64,000 nucleotides of DNA from JACVRW01 sp963734365 (GTDB lineage Bacteria; Actinomycetota; Thermoleophilia; Solirubrobacterales; Thermoleophilaceae): NCBI GenBank assembly GCA_963734365.1, contig CAVTGV010000004.1, positions 1,065,561-1,129,560 of the forward strand. Reading direction: 5' to 3'. The translations under genes and the position numbers were made by a program. Of the stretch, positions 38,165 through 47,361 are shown piece after piece; positions within the stretch are counted from its first letter, which is position 1, and every line of letters begins with the position of its first letter. The notes beneath the pieces were generated by a model, which had not been told where the DNA came from, did no database searches, and saw only the letters and a list, made by a program, of their open reading frames with translations.

Positions 38165-39039
38165 GCGCTGCGGGTGAGAACGTAGTCGGCGATCCCCGCC
38201 AGGCGCTCGGTGCGGCCCGAGGCCTCTGCGAGCGCGGCCCTCGCCTTCGCATGCGACTCGCGAGCGAGCTCCTGGGCACGCTCGACACCGTGGACGCTCA
38301 CGTAGGTGGCCTTTCCATGACGTTCGTCGGAGCCCTGCGGCTTGCCGATCTCGGACTCGCTTCCTGTCACGTCGAGAATGTCGTCGACGATCTGGAATAC
38401 CACACCGAGCTCGGCCGCAAAACGCCGGTAGGGGATTGTGGCAGGTCCCTCGAGCCCTTCGAGCACCAGCACCGCGCCCACGGAGGCGGTGATCAATGCC
38501 CCCGTCTTGAGCTCGTGCAGATGGCGCAGCGGCACGGCCTCGTCGGCGGCCACGTCGAGGTACTGGCCGCCCACCATTCCCTCGACACCCGCCGCCGTCA
38601 CCACCTCGCGCACCGCGGCGAGCACGTGGGCCGGCTGTCCCTCCTGGCGCGTGACCATGAGACGCAGGGCCTCAGCGAACAGGCCGTCCCCCGCCAGAAT
38701 GGCCACGTCCTCGCCGAAGGCCACGTGGCAGGTGGGCTTGCCGCGCCGCAGCTCGTCGTCGTCCATGGCCGGCAGGTCGTCGTGGATCAGCGAGTAGGTG
38801 TGGATCATCTCGATTCCGGCGGCGAGCGGAAGCACCTCGGCGGGCATCCGCCCGAGAGCCTCGGCGGTGGCGAGAGAGAGCACCGGGCGGATGCGCTTAC
38901 CGCCGGCCAGCAGCGAGTAGCGCATGGCCTCGCCCAAGCCGGCGGTGCCCGGCTCGGCGGCGAACTGGAGGCCCTCCAGGTAGGCGTCCACCTCCCGCTG
39001 CAGCTCGACCGGGTAGGCGTCCGCCTCCACTGAGCTCAC
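38161..39039 (-). CDS. ispA: Polyprenyl synthetase (farnesyl/geranylgeranyl diphosphate synthase type)
   Basis: A 292-residue trans-prenyltransferase. The first aspartate-rich motif is in IHDDLPAMDDDELRRGKPTCH and the second is VDDILDVTGS, with GGKRIRPVLSL upstream. Residues before the first motif (YSLIH) suggest a short-chain product (C15-C20), but chain length cannot be fixed by eye. It sits between xseB and dxs, the conserved xseB-ispA-dxs order, with 4-bp overlaps on both sides. Confidence 0.92.
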   Translation of the reverse strand: MSSVEADAYPVELQREVDAYLEGLQFAAEPGTAGLGEAMRYSLLAGGKRIRPVLSLATAEALGRMPAEVLPLAAGIEMIHTYSLIHDDLPAMDDDELRRGKPTCHVAFGEDVAILAGDGLFAEALRLMVTRQEGQPAHVLAAVREVVTAAGVEGMVGGQYLDVAADEAVPLRHLHELKTGALITASVGAVLVLEGLEGPATIPYRRFAAELGVVFQIVDDILDVTGSESEIGKPQGSDERHGKATYVSVHGVERAQELARESHAKARAALAEASGRTERLAGIADYVLTRSA

Positions 39040-39236
39040 AACAGGCGCTCCTGGCCTTCCATCTCGCTCGCGCCGCGCGCCCGCACGTCGAGCTCGGAGC
39101 CGAGCCGGGCGGCCAGCTCGGCGCAGCGTTCCACGAGCTCGGCGGCCTCGTCCGGGCCGACCTCGCCGGTGCGCAGCCTCTCGGCCACCTTCTCGAGCTC
39201 GTCGGTCAGGCGGCTGAGCGGATCGGGCTCGTTCAC
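39036..39236 (-). CDS. xseB: Exodeoxyribonuclease VII small subunit-like protein
   Basis: A 66-residue acidic, helical protein (LSRLTDELEKVAERLRTGEV, EAAELVERCAELAARLGSEL). Length, charge and position between nusB and the prenyltransferase match XseB, which stabilises the XseA catalytic subunit. The family signature is weak and no xseA lies in this window, so the call relies partly on gene order. Overlaps both neighbours by 4 bp. Confidence 0.72.
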   Translation of the reverse strand: MNEPDPLSRLTDELEKVAERLRTGEVGPDEAAELVERCAELAARLGSELDVRARGASEMEGQERLL

Positions 39237-39619
39237 GGGTGTGCCGCCTCCGTGCGCTGAACCGCGCCGAGGATCCCGTTGACGAAGGCCGGGGCGTCGG
39301 TCGAGCAGAGCTCCTTCGCCGCCTCCACCGCCTCGTCGATGGCCACCTCGGCCGGTATGTCCGGCCTGCTGCGCAGCTCGTGCAGGGCCACGCGCAGGAT
39401 GTTGCGCTCCAACGGCGCGATGCGATCGAGGGACCAGCCCTCGGCGTAGCGCTCGATCAGGGCGTCGAGCTCGGCCCGGTCCGCCAGCACGCCGTCTACC
39501 AGCTCGCGCGTGAACGGCGTGGCGTCGCGGTCCACCAGATCCGCGGCCGGACGACCGGTCACGTCCTGCTGGTAGAGGGCCACGACGGCGGCCCGGCGCT
39601 GGTCGGTGCGGCGCGTCAC
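39233..39619 (-). CDS. nusB: Transcription antitermination factor NusB
   Basis: A 128-residue all-helical protein. The start MTRRTDQRRAAVVALYQQDVTG, the central DRIAPLERNILRVALHEL and the C-terminal DEAVEAAKELCSTDAPAFVNGILGAV are the standard NusB landmarks. It binds boxA RNA with NusE/S10 to drive rRNA antitermination. The GTG at 39619 overlaps the efp stop (GTGA); longer versions of the frame extend antisense into efp. Confidence 0.93.
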   Translation of the reverse strand: MTRRTDQRRAAVVALYQQDVTGRPAADLVDRDATPFTRELVDGVLADRAELDALIERYAEGWSLDRIAPLERNILRVALHELRSRPDIPAEVAIDEAVEAAKELCSTDAPAFVNGILGAVQRTEAAHP

Positions 39620-40176
39620 GCCCGTGAGACGTACTCGCCCGAGCGGGTGTCTACCCGCACCCGGTCGCCCACGTTTACGAAGAGCGGCACGCGCACCACC
39701 ACGCCCGACTCGAGCGTGGCCGGCTTGTCGCCGCCGCCGGAGGCGGTGTCCCCGCGCAGGCCCGGATCGGTCTCGGACACCGAGAGCTCCACGGCACTCG
39801 GCACCTGCACGTCGCTCGGCGACTCGTCCACGTAGAGGATCTCGACCTCCTGATTGGGGATGACCCACTTCAGGGACTCCTTGACCGAGTCCTCGGGCAC
39901 CGCCATCTGATCGTAGGTCTGCACGTCCATGAAATGGGCGTCGGTGCCGTCGGCGTACATGAACGTCATCTTCCGCGACTCGGTCCGGACGGGGCGGAAC
40001 TTCTCGCCCGCCCGGAAGGTCCGGTCGATCACCGCGCCGTCGTCGACCCGCTTGAGCTTCGTGCGCACGAAGGCGCCGCCCTTGCCGGGCTTGACGTGCT
40101 GGAACTCGACGATGCGGAAGATCCGGCCGTCGACCTCGACGTGCATGCCGTTCTTGAACTGGTTGGTCGAGACCAC
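39616..40176 (-). CDS. efp: Translation elongation factor P
   Basis: A 186-residue EF-P with three OB-like domains. The acceptor loop is QHVKPGKGGAFVR with lysine 32 at the tip, i.e. a lysine- rather than arginine-type EF-P. The C-terminal domain ends VNVGDRVRVDTRSGEYVSRA. EF-P relieves ribosome stalling at proline runs, relevant to the Pro-rich proteins of this genome. First gene of the operon; 29 bp from the beta-helix gene upstream on the same strand. Confidence 0.96.
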   Translation of the reverse strand: MVSTNQFKNGMHVEVDGRIFRIVEFQHVKPGKGGAFVRTKLKRVDDGAVIDRTFRAGEKFRPVRTESRKMTFMYADGTDAHFMDVQTYDQMAVPEDSVKESLKWVIPNQEVEILYVDESPSDVQVPSAVELSVSETDPGLRGDTASGGGDKPATLESGVVVRVPLFVNVGDRVRVDTRSGEYVSRA

Positions 40177-40205
40177 AGCGGCCTAGGGTAGTCGCGCGTC
40201 GGGCC

Positions 40206-41471
40206 CTACGGCGAGCAGAACACGTTGCGGCACTGCAGGGGGTCGCCGTTGCCGTGCGCGCGGTTGCCGCCCAGGTCCGTCACGCCCGCGACCGCGTCGA
40301 TGCCCGAGAGGCGGTTGTCGAATGCGCCGTTGTCCCGCAGCCGGGTGCCGGCGGCCCGGATCTCGATTCCGTCGCCGTCGTTTCTTTGGGAGAGGTTGTT
40401 GCGCACCAGCGTGCCGGTGGTGGGCGAATCGACGACGATGCCGTCGCCGAAGCGGTCGTCGGTCTGCCCGGCGAGGAAGCGGATGTCGGAGACCTCGTTG
40501 CCGGCGATCACGTTGCGGGCGCCGGCCTCGACGAGGATGCCGGCGCCCAGCCACCCACCGGTCACGCCGTTGCCGGCGATCCGGCCGTCGGAGCCGCTCA
40601 GCTCGATGCCGCGCAGAAGATTCGGGGTGCCGGCCACCGCGCGGTTGCGCACGATCCGTGCACGCTCGCCCACCACCTGGATCCCCGCGCCGAGCGCCGC
40701 GGTGACCTCGCTGCCGGCCACGACGAGGCCGTCGGAGTCAAACGCGCTGACGGCCGAGCCACGCGCGGCGGCCCGGCTCGCCCTGACCTCGTTCCCCTCT
40801 CCGCCGTTGATGTTGATCGCCGTGCCCGTCGAGCTCACCTGGATGTTGCGGATCAGGTTGCGGCTGGCTCCCCGCAGGTCGATCGTTCCGTCCACGGTGC
40901 CGTTGCGGATCGTCACATCCGAGTGGCCCTCGTTGCGGATCGCGAGCTGGCCGCCCCCGGATGACACCTGCACGCCGAGGCGGTGGCCGTCGAGGTCTAT
41001 GTCGATGCCGTCGGCACCCACGATCAGGGCCGGGCCGTCCTCGAAGTTGCAGAGGACGTCGCCGGTCAGGCGCACGGAGGCCGCGACGGTCGCTCCGCAC
41101 AGCTCGCTCTCGGTCACGAGGGAGCGGTCGGCCCCGCAGCCCGGCCTGCCGGCGTCCTGCTGGGAGTCGCGGGCGCAGAGCCGGTAGTGGTACTCGGTCT
41201 CCCGCGCGAGACCGGCGATCACGACGAAGACGATGCGCGGCGAATTCGGCTCGAGCGTCTCGGTCGCGTGGGCCGTCTCGGCGCCGTACGCGGTGGTCCG
41301 GCCGTACTGAACCCAGTACTCGACGGGACCGCCCACCGAGCTCGTGATCCGGCCGTCCACCGAGGCCCCGCTCTCCGACAGCACGACGTTCGAGCCGGTC
41401 TCGCCGGTGGCGCACCCGGCGCACGCCAGGGCGAGCAGCGCAGCGATGAGGCTCAGGGTGCGCCGGCCCAT
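40206..41471 (-). CDS. Secreted right-handed beta-helix lipoprotein
   Basis: A 421-residue exported protein. The lipobox ends at C20 (LALACAGC). A fibronectin-type domain (about 35-115: VEYWVQYGRTTAYGAET ... YRLCARDS) is followed by a cysteine-containing linker and a right-handed beta-helix (about 130-410) with repeated 20-24-residue rungs such as GIDIDLDGHRLGVQ, NVTIRNGTV-like turns and NEVRASRAAARGS. The NosD/CASH-like helix usually binds or cleaves carbohydrate; catalytic residues are not evident. Expected on the outer surface. Confidence 0.78.
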   Translation of the reverse strand: MGRRTLSLIAALLALACAGCATGETGSNVVLSESGASVDGRITSSVGGPVEYWVQYGRTTAYGAETAHATETLEPNSPRIVFVVIAGLARETEYHYRLCARDSQQDAGRPGCGADRSLVTESELCGATVAASVRLTGDVLCNFEDGPALIVGADGIDIDLDGHRLGVQVSSGGGQLAIRNEGHSDVTIRNGTVDGTIDLRGASRNLIRNIQVSSTGTAININGGEGNEVRASRAAARGSAVSAFDSDGLVVAGSEVTAALGAGIQVVGERARIVRNRAVAGTPNLLRGIELSGSDGRIAGNGVTGGWLGAGILVEAGARNVIAGNEVSDIRFLAGQTDDRFGDGIVVDSPTTGTLVRNNLSQRNDGDGIEIRAAGTRLRDNGAFDNRLSGIDAVAGVTDLGGNRAHGNGDPLQCRNVFCSP

Positions 41472-41503
41472 GCAGCGACGCTACTCCGCCGGCGCCGCTC
41501 CGG

Positions 41504-42037
41504 TCAACCAGCGCCGCTTCGGCGCTTGTCGATCGCCTCGCGTACGCGTGTGACGCCGTTCAGCGCGGCTGTCATCACGCGTTCGGGCGCGGAGTCCTTG
41601 GGCGGCATCGCCCCGAGCTGGCGGGCCATTGTCATGCCGTCCATGTAGACCTCGATCCGCTCGATCCGGCCGTCGCGGACCCAGAGCATGTCCATGCCGT
41701 CGAGGTCGACCGCCCGGCCCGTGGGCCGCATCCCCAGGAAGCTCCCGGATCCGTTGAACGTGCCGCGCACCCGCCAGCGGCCCACGGCCTTCTCGTCGTC
41801 CCCGACCACGTCGAGCACCTCCAGCGAGAAGTCGGGGAAGGCGGCATAGACCTGGGCGAAGAAAGCCTTGACCTCCTCGAGCCCCGCCGAGTCCAGCACG
41901 CCGTGGATGCGGCCGGTGGCTCCCGGCGCGTAGAAGCGCATCTGGGCGTCGCGCTCCTGGCGCCCGACCGCCTCCAGGTAGGAGCGGGCCACCTCTGCCG
42001 CGCTCGCCGTCTGACTCTCACTGCTCGTTGTGCTCAT
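41504..42037 (-). CDS. NTF2/SnoaL-like protein
   Basis: A 177-residue cone-fold (NTF2-like) protein: helix ARSYLEAVGRQERDAQMRFY, the AFFAQVYAAFPDFSLEVLDVVGDDE strand pair, RWRVRGTFNGSG and the DGMDMLWVRDGRIERIEVYMDG end. SnoaL-like proteins include cyclases, hydrolases and ligand-binding proteins; the ligand here is unknown. Start at the ATG giving MSTTSSES; the longer frame runs into the divergent gene's promoter region. Confidence 0.78.
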   Translation of the reverse strand: MSTTSSESQTASAAEVARSYLEAVGRQERDAQMRFYAPGATGRIHGVLDSAGLEEVKAFFAQVYAAFPDFSLEVLDVVGDDEKAVGRWRVRGTFNGSGSFLGMRPTGRAVDLDGMDMLWVRDGRIERIEVYMDGMTMARQLGAMPPKDSAPERVMTAALNGVTRVREAIDKRRSGAG

Positions 42038-42137
42038 GGCCGCAGCGTGGCGCCCCGCGGTTGCCGTGTCAACGCCTGACTTGACCGCGCTGCGCCCGGC
42101 CGGTATTGCAGGCCTACACCCATAAAGGAGGAGTGCC

Positions 42138-42611
42138 ATGAAGCGCCTGTTCACCGCCCTGTTCGCAATTGGGACGATCGCCGTGCTGGCGATCGCCGTG
42201 ACCGCTTGGGCCAAGCCCGGCGGGAAGCACGGACATCACGGCGGCAAGACCATCGCCGTGATCGAGCATGCCGACACGGACGTGACCACCGACACCGGGG
42301 CCCCCGGAGACAGCGCCGGCGACCTGCTGACCTTCGCCAACGACGTCTTCGACCGGACCGACACCCGCAAGGTGGGGACCGACCAGGGTTACTGCGTCCG
42401 CACCGTGCCGGGCGTCTCGTATGAGTGCAACTTCACCGTTCTGCTCGCCCGCGGGAACATCACGGTCGAGGGTCCGTTCTACGACGCCAAGGACAGCGTC
42501 CTCTCCGTCACCGGTGGCACGGGCGCGTACCGCAAGGCGCGCGGGGAGATGGACCTCAAGGCGCGCGCGAACGGCACCAAGTTCCTGTTCGTGTTCCACC
42601 TGTCCGGCTAG
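42138..42611 (+). CDS. Secreted allene-oxide-cyclase-like barrel protein
   Basis: A 157-residue exported protein. Signal peptide of about 25 residues (basic start, FTALFAIGTIAVLAIAVTAWA). The mature part carries the pattern GDLLTFANDVFD, GTDQGYCVRT, YECNFTVLLARGNITVEGPF, SVLSVTGGTGAYRKARGEM, the eight-stranded barrel of the dirigent/allene-oxide-cyclase superfamily. Bacterial members are secreted and their ligand is unknown. A very strong ribosome site AAAGGAGGAG precedes the ATG. Two cysteines could form one disulphide. Confidence 0.8.
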   Translation: MKRLFTALFAIGTIAVLAIAVTAWAKPGGKHGHHGGKTIAVIEHADTDVTTDTGAPGDSAGDLLTFANDVFDRTDTRKVGTDQGYCVRTVPGVSYECNFTVLLARGNITVEGPFYDAKDSVLSVTGGTGAYRKARGEMDLKARANGTKFLFVFHLSG

Positions 42612-42617
42612 CGGAGC

Positions 42618-43322
42618 TCAGCCGGCGTCGGCCGGCAGCCGCTTCTCCTCGGCCAGCTTCTCCAGATGGGCGGCCAGGGTGAGCGCGGCTGCCGGCCGGA
42701 GCTCCTCCGCGACCTCGGACCAGGCGGCGTCCAGCAGCTCGTCGCGCGTGCGCGCGCCGGCGTCGAGCGCCTCGAGCAGGCGTCGCTCGCGGTCGAGCCG
42801 GTGGTCCAGGTACTCGTCGAGCTTCGCGGCGGGGTCCCGGACGTACGGACCGTGGCCGGGACAGAGCAGCTCGAGATCCAGCTCCCGCAGGCGGCGAAGC
42901 GAGTCCAGATAGGCGGACAGCGAGCCCTCGCCGGGCGCGATGAAGACGCTGCCGCTGCCGAGAACGGTGTCGCCGGTGAAGCACACGCGCTCCCAGATCA
43001 GGCAGACGCTGTCGGCCGAGTGCCCGGGCGTGGCCAGCGCCCGGAACGGGCCGACCTCCTCGCCACCCGCGGGGAGGGTCACCGGGGCGCCCAGCCGGTC
43101 CGCGCCCTCGGAGTGGTCTGAGTGCGAATGCGTGAGCACCACGCCCTCGATCCCGCCGGCTGCCGCCGTGCGCACCGCCTCCAGGTGGTCGGGGTCCGCG
43201 GGGCCGGGATCCACCACCCACTGCCCGACTACGTAGCTGTTGGTCCCGTCGAGCGTGAGCGGCGACGGGTTCGATGCCCGCACGCGAACGATGCCCTCGG
43301 GGTCCCGGTCGGAAGCCTCCAC
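42618..43322 (-). CDS. Metallo-beta-lactamase-fold hydrolase
   Basis: A 234-residue MBL hydrolase with metal motif HSHSDH in LTHSHSDHSEGADRL, TPGHSADSV, CFTGDTVLGSGSVFI and CPGHGP. The N-terminus NPSPLTLDGTNSYVVG and a C-terminal helical extension (LDRERRLLEALDAGARTRDELLDAAW) match the LACTB2/RNase-Z-like MBL branch of Actinobacteria; nuclease or glyoxalase activity is possible. GTG 43322 and GTG 43283 are both credible starts; the first overlaps the divergent phosphatase gene by about 30 bp if that gene starts at 43291. Confidence 0.82.
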   Translation of the reverse strand: MEASDRDPEGIVRVRASNPSPLTLDGTNSYVVGQWVVDPGPADPDHLEAVRTAAAGGIEGVVLTHSHSDHSEGADRLGAPVTLPAGGEEVGPFRALATPGHSADSVCLIWERVCFTGDTVLGSGSVFIAPGEGSLSAYLDSLRRLRELDLELLCPGHGPYVRDPAAKLDEYLDHRLDRERRLLEALDAGARTRDELLDAAWSEVAEELRPAAALTLAAHLEKLAEEKRLPADAG

Positions 43323-45880
43323 GACGAGGGTTGTAGCGGAGTATCCTCGGCCCGCGTTGCGCTGGCGGACACCATCGGGGGGGTTCTCGAGCGAGCGAGG
43401 TGCGTTACTGCTCGCCCTCGCGGTGATGATCGCTGTGGTGGTGGCCGATGCCGCCGTGGGCGACCGCGCCGTGCTGGTCGAGCTGCTGATCGTCGCCCCC
43501 CTGATCGCCGCCACCCGAGCCACGGTCGCCGAGACCGCCGCGGTGGCCGCACTGGCCTTCGCGGTCTCGATTCCCGAGGGCCTGGTGAGCGACGCCTTCC
43601 TCGACCCTGCGCACCTGACCGGGGTGATCGCCGTGGCGGTCGGCGGTGTGCTCGCCGTGGTGATCGCGCGGCTGCGCTCGGCCGGTGAGCGCGACTCCGC
43701 CCGCCTCGCCGTCCAGTACGGCGTTGCGCGGGTGCTCGCCGACTCCGACTCCACGGAGGAGGCCGGGCCGCGCCTCCTGGAGGCCATCGCCCGGCCGCTG
43801 CGCTGGCGCGTGGCCCACCTGTGGGAGCCGGGGGAAGACGGTCGCCTCTGGTGCACGGCGACCTGGTCCGATGCCGGTCCGGAGCTGGAGGAGTTCGAGA
43901 AGATCTCCCACGAGCTGCGACTTGAACCGGGCCGAGGCCTGCCCGGACGGGTGTGGCAGTCGGGCCGCCCGGCGTGGGTACGCGATCTCAGCACCGACCA
44001 GAACTTCCTGCGCAGGGAGGGTGCGGCGGCCGCCGGACTGCGCTGCGGGATGGCCTTCGCGGCGATGAGCGCCGAGCGCCCCGCCGCGGTGATCGAGCTG
44101 TTCTCGCACGAGCACCGGGAGCTCGACCGGCCGCTCGTGGCGCTCACCGAGGCGCTGGGCGCCCAGATCGGCGAGTTCCTCGAGCGAGTGCGTGCCACCC
44201 ACGCGGTGCGTGAGAGCGAGCTGCACGCCAGCCAGTCACGGGACCAGCTCGAGGCGATGCTGCGCGGGGTGGCCGACGCCGTGACCGTCCAGGCCCCGGA
44301 CGGGCGCCTGCTGTTCGTGAACGATGCGGCCGTCAAGACCCTGGGCTTCGAGTCGACCAGCGCGCTGCTGGCCACTCCGCCCGCGCAGGTCCTGGACGCC
44401 TTCGAGGTCTTCGATCCTCAGGGCGAGCCCTTCCCGCTGGCCCAGCTCCCGGGCCGGCGCGCGATCGACGGCGAGGAGGGCGCCGAGGCGGTGGTCCGCT
44501 TCCGGGTGAAGGCCACCGGGGAGGAGCGCTGGGCGAACATCAAGGCCACCCCCATCCGCAACGGCGACGGCGCGATTGACATGGCCATCAACGTGATCGA
44601 GGACATCAGCGCACACAAGCGCTCGGAGCTGGCGGAGCGCTTCCTCTCGAGCACGAGCGAGCTGCTCGGCCACTGGGTGGGTACCGAGGAGCTGCTCGAG
44701 CGGGTGGCGGGCCTCGCAGTCCCGGAGATGGCCGACTGGTGTGCCGTGGACCTGGTGACCGAGTCGGGGGAGCTCGAGCGTGTGACCCTCACTCACGCCG
44801 ACCCGGACCGGCGCGACTACGCGCGCGAGCTGAACCGGCGCTACCCACCCGATCCCGACTCCTCGGCCGTCCACCGGGTGATGCGAAACGGCGTGGCGGA
44901 GCTCCACCCGGAGATCACCGACAAGGTTGTTCGCGTCTCTGCTCGCGACGAGGAGCAGTACGAGCTCCTCCGCGGCCTCGGCATGCGCTCCGCACTGATC
45001 GTGCCGATGACAGCGCGCGACCGGACGCTGGGCGTACTCACCTTCGTGACCGGGCCGTCGGGCCGCCGCTACGACGAGACCGATCTGGCGGTGGCCGAGG
45101 AGCTCGCCCGCCGCTGCGCCACCGCCATCGACAACACGCGCCTCTACCGCGAACGCTCCTATATCGCCCGCACCCTGCAGCAGAGCCTGCTCCCGGTCGA
45201 GCTGCCCGACATACCCGGGATCGAGGCCGCCGCTCGCTTCCGGCCCACGGGTGAGGGCAACGAGGTCGGCGGCGATTTCTACGACATGTTCGAGAGCGGA
45301 GGGCGCGGCTGGGCCGTGGTGATGGGCGACGTGTGCGGCAAGGGGCCCGACGCCGCCGCGGTCACGGCTCTGGCCCGCTACACGCTGCGGGCCGCGGCGA
45401 TGGACGAGCGCCTCCCGAGCCGCAGCCTGCGGCGGCTCAACGAGGCGCTGCTGAGCCAGCGGGACGACCGGCGCTTCTGCACGGTGGCCTACGCCTACCT
45501 CGAGTTGCTCGACGAGGGGGCGCGCCTGGGCTTCGCGAGCGGCGGTCACCCGCTGCCGCTTCCTGGTCCGCGGGGACGGCACCGTCGAGGAGCTGGGTGC
45601 CGCGGGCACGCTCATCGGCGTGGTGCCCGACCCGGATTTCGAGGACCGGGCGGTGTCGCTCTCCCGGGGCGACGTGCTGGTCTTCTACACCGACGGCGTG
45701 ATCGAGTCGCGGACCCCCGGCCAGTCGCTCGACGGCCAGGGGCTCAAGGAGGTCCTCAACGATTGCGCCGGCCTCGACGCGGACTCCGTCGCCAACAAGG
45801 TGGAGCAGGCGGCGCTGCGCTCGCAGGAAGGGCGGGCCCACGACGACATAGCCGTTCTCGTGCTGCGGGTCGCGCGCTGA
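43291..45880 (+). CDS. Membrane GAF-PAS-GAF PP2C (SpoIIE/RsbU-type) phosphatase, frame broken near 45560
   Basis: About 860 residues when the frame break is repaired. Order: an N-terminal membrane region of several helices (ALLLALAVMIAVVVADA ... GVIAVAVGGVLAVVIARL), a GAF domain, a PAS domain (LRGVADAVTVQAPDGRLLF), a second GAF domain and a SpoIIE-type PP2C phosphatase (RTLQQSLLPVELPDIPG, GGDFYDMFE, VMGDVCGKGPDAAA). The PP2C domain continues one frame over from about 45563 (LVRGDGTVEELG) to the stop at 45878-45880, with all late motifs (FYTDGVIESR, DDIAVLVL) intact. The total length leaves remainder one, so a single extra base explains it. Without repair the frame reads 150 residues of Arg/Gly/Pro junk into the next gene. 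The start is uncertain (ATG 43291 or TTG 43357). Confidence 0.8.
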
Positions 45881-46005
45881 GCCCCAAAGGGCGCCGCCGG
45901 GCCACCCGCATGTTGCGCCGCGGGGCGCTACGGGTAAGAGATCTCCATGTCCGAGCGCGTCCATTTCGCCGGCCCCCACCCGGGCTCTTGCACCCGCCGC
46001 GCGCC

Positions 46006-46395
46006 GTGGAAGAAGACCTGAGCGTGCGCCTCGGAGGTGGAAAGGAAGCGCCCGCGCGGGCGCGACGCGCACTTTCCAGGCTGCGCGCCGACGTGGACGC
46101 GCCGACCCTCGAAACCCTGCGGCTCCTCGTCTCGGAGATCGTGGCCAACAGCATCAGGCACGCGCGCAGCGACGGGGTGAGCCTGACGGTGCTGGTCCGG
46201 CCCGGCACCGTGCTCACGGAGATCTTCGACGACGGGGACGGCTTCGAGCCCGAAGCGGACCGCGGACCGCGTGCCGACCACACCGGCTGGGGCCTGTTCC
46301 TCGTCGAGCGCCTGGCGGACCGCTGGGGCGTGGTGCGCGACGGCGACGGTACGCGCGTCTGGTTCGAGCTGCGCCGGCCTGGCGTCGCGAACTAG
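46006..46395 (+). CDS. RsbW-like ATP-binding anti-sigma/kinase protein
   Basis: A ~129-residue GHKL-fold protein. Seen: LRLLVSEIVANSIRHA (N-box), IFDDGDGFEP (G1 DxGxG-like), TGWGLFLVERLADRWGV (G2) and the end VWFELRRP. Stand-alone proteins like this phosphorylate STAS antagonists and sequester sigma factors; the phosphatase just upstream would be the opposing enzyme. No STAS gene is in view. The start is uncertain: GTG 46006 begins right at the domain (EEDLSVRLGG), while ATG 45910 adds a low-complexity leader. Its TAG stop shares CTAG with the convergent DUF72 gene. Confidence 0.8.
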   Translation: MEEDLSVRLGGGKEAPARARRALSRLRADVDAPTLETLRLLVSEIVANSIRHARSDGVSLTVLVRPGTVLTEIFDDGDGFEPEADRGPRADHTGWGLFLVERLADRWGVVRDGDGTRVWFELRRPGVAN

Positions 46396-47306
46396 CCGAG
46401 GGTCAGCTGCTCTTCCTCGGGCGGCGCCTGGCCCAGGAGGGAACGAAAGCGCTGGGCCGCGGTGGGGGCGTCGTCGCCCCGGTTGTTGTTGAACGCCACG
46501 TGCACCTCGCCGGCCTGCTCCGCCATCGCCAGCACGCGGCCCCTCACCTGGTCGAGCTCGTCGTCGGTGTAGCGCCAGGCAAAGCGCTCGGACACGGATT
46601 TCCCGGTGAGATAGCCGTCGGTGTTGCGCCCGTGCAGCCGGATGTAGGCCAGATCGTCGCGGGTCACGGCGTCGAGGTCCGACGGCATGATCGGCACGTG
46701 GTCGCCGGGGGGCGCGTCCACGGAGACGAACGCGACGCCGTGGTCGGCAAACCAGCCGAACGTCTCCTCCCGCCGCTTCTCACGCACCCAGCCGCGATGG
46801 CGCAGTTCCAGGGCGAGGCGCTTCGAGCCGAAGGCCTCCACGAGCGCGTCCAGCTCCTCGAGGCGGTTCCTGCCGGGCGCGAACGCCGGTGTCATCTGCA
46901 CCAGATACGCCCCGAGCTTGCCGGCCTCGGCCAGCGGGGCGGTCTCGTCGAGCAGGCGCGCCACCAGCGCGGCTTCGAGCTCGGGGGTCAGCAGCACACG
47001 GCCGCGCGGGCCGGTCTCGACGCCGTCGCGCATGTCCGGAGGCAGGGAGTCGAGCGGGGCGGAGTGGCGAGACAGGGCGCGGTGGGCCTTGACGTCGAAG
47101 GTGAACCCGTCGGGGGTCGCCTGGACCCAGCCATGTACGGCGTTGCGATCCGGAATCGCGTAGAAGCTCGAGTTGAGCTCCACCGCCTCGAAGCGCTGCG
47201 CGTACCAGGGCAGCCGCTCCTTGGCCGCCAGGTCGCGCGGGTACCACTCCTTCACGAAGCCGGGATCGGCCCAGCTCGAGGTGCCCACGAGGATGCGCCC
47301 GGCCAT
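46392..47306 (-). CDS. DUF72-family TIM-barrel protein
   Basis: A 304-residue protein with the DUF72 landmarks RILVGTSSWADPGF, WYAQRFEAVELNSSFYAIP, GFTFDVKAHRALS, ALELRHRGW, YIRLHGRN and the C-terminal VHVAFNNNRGDDAP. The fold is a TIM barrel related to phosphodiesterase-like enzymes; the reaction is not known. The ATG at 47306 (MAGRILVGTSS) is the family start; the 35-residue upstream extension overlaps the divergent M48 gene's leader. Confidence 0.88.
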   Translation of the reverse strand: MAGRILVGTSSWADPGFVKEWYPRDLAAKERLPWYAQRFEAVELNSSFYAIPDRNAVHGWVQATPDGFTFDVKAHRALSRHSAPLDSLPPDMRDGVETGPRGRVLLTPELEAALVARLLDETAPLAEAGKLGAYLVQMTPAFAPGRNRLEELDALVEAFGSKRLALELRHRGWVREKRREETFGWFADHGVAFVSVDAPPGDHVPIMPSDLDAVTRDDLAYIRLHGRNTDGYLTGKSVSERFAWRYTDDELDQVRGRVLAMAEQAGEVHVAFNNNRGDDAPTAAQRFRSLLGQAPPEEEQLTLG

Positions 47307-47361
47307 GGCGCACATCCTGACGCCCGAGCGGGCTCGATGGCGCCCAGCTAGATTGACCGTG

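Noticed and set aside
45575..46000. A linker joining the PP2C phosphatase to the RsbW-like domain in one protein.
   Set aside because: The segment is out-of-frame reading of real PP2C sequence; the correct frame gives conserved motifs and its own stop.
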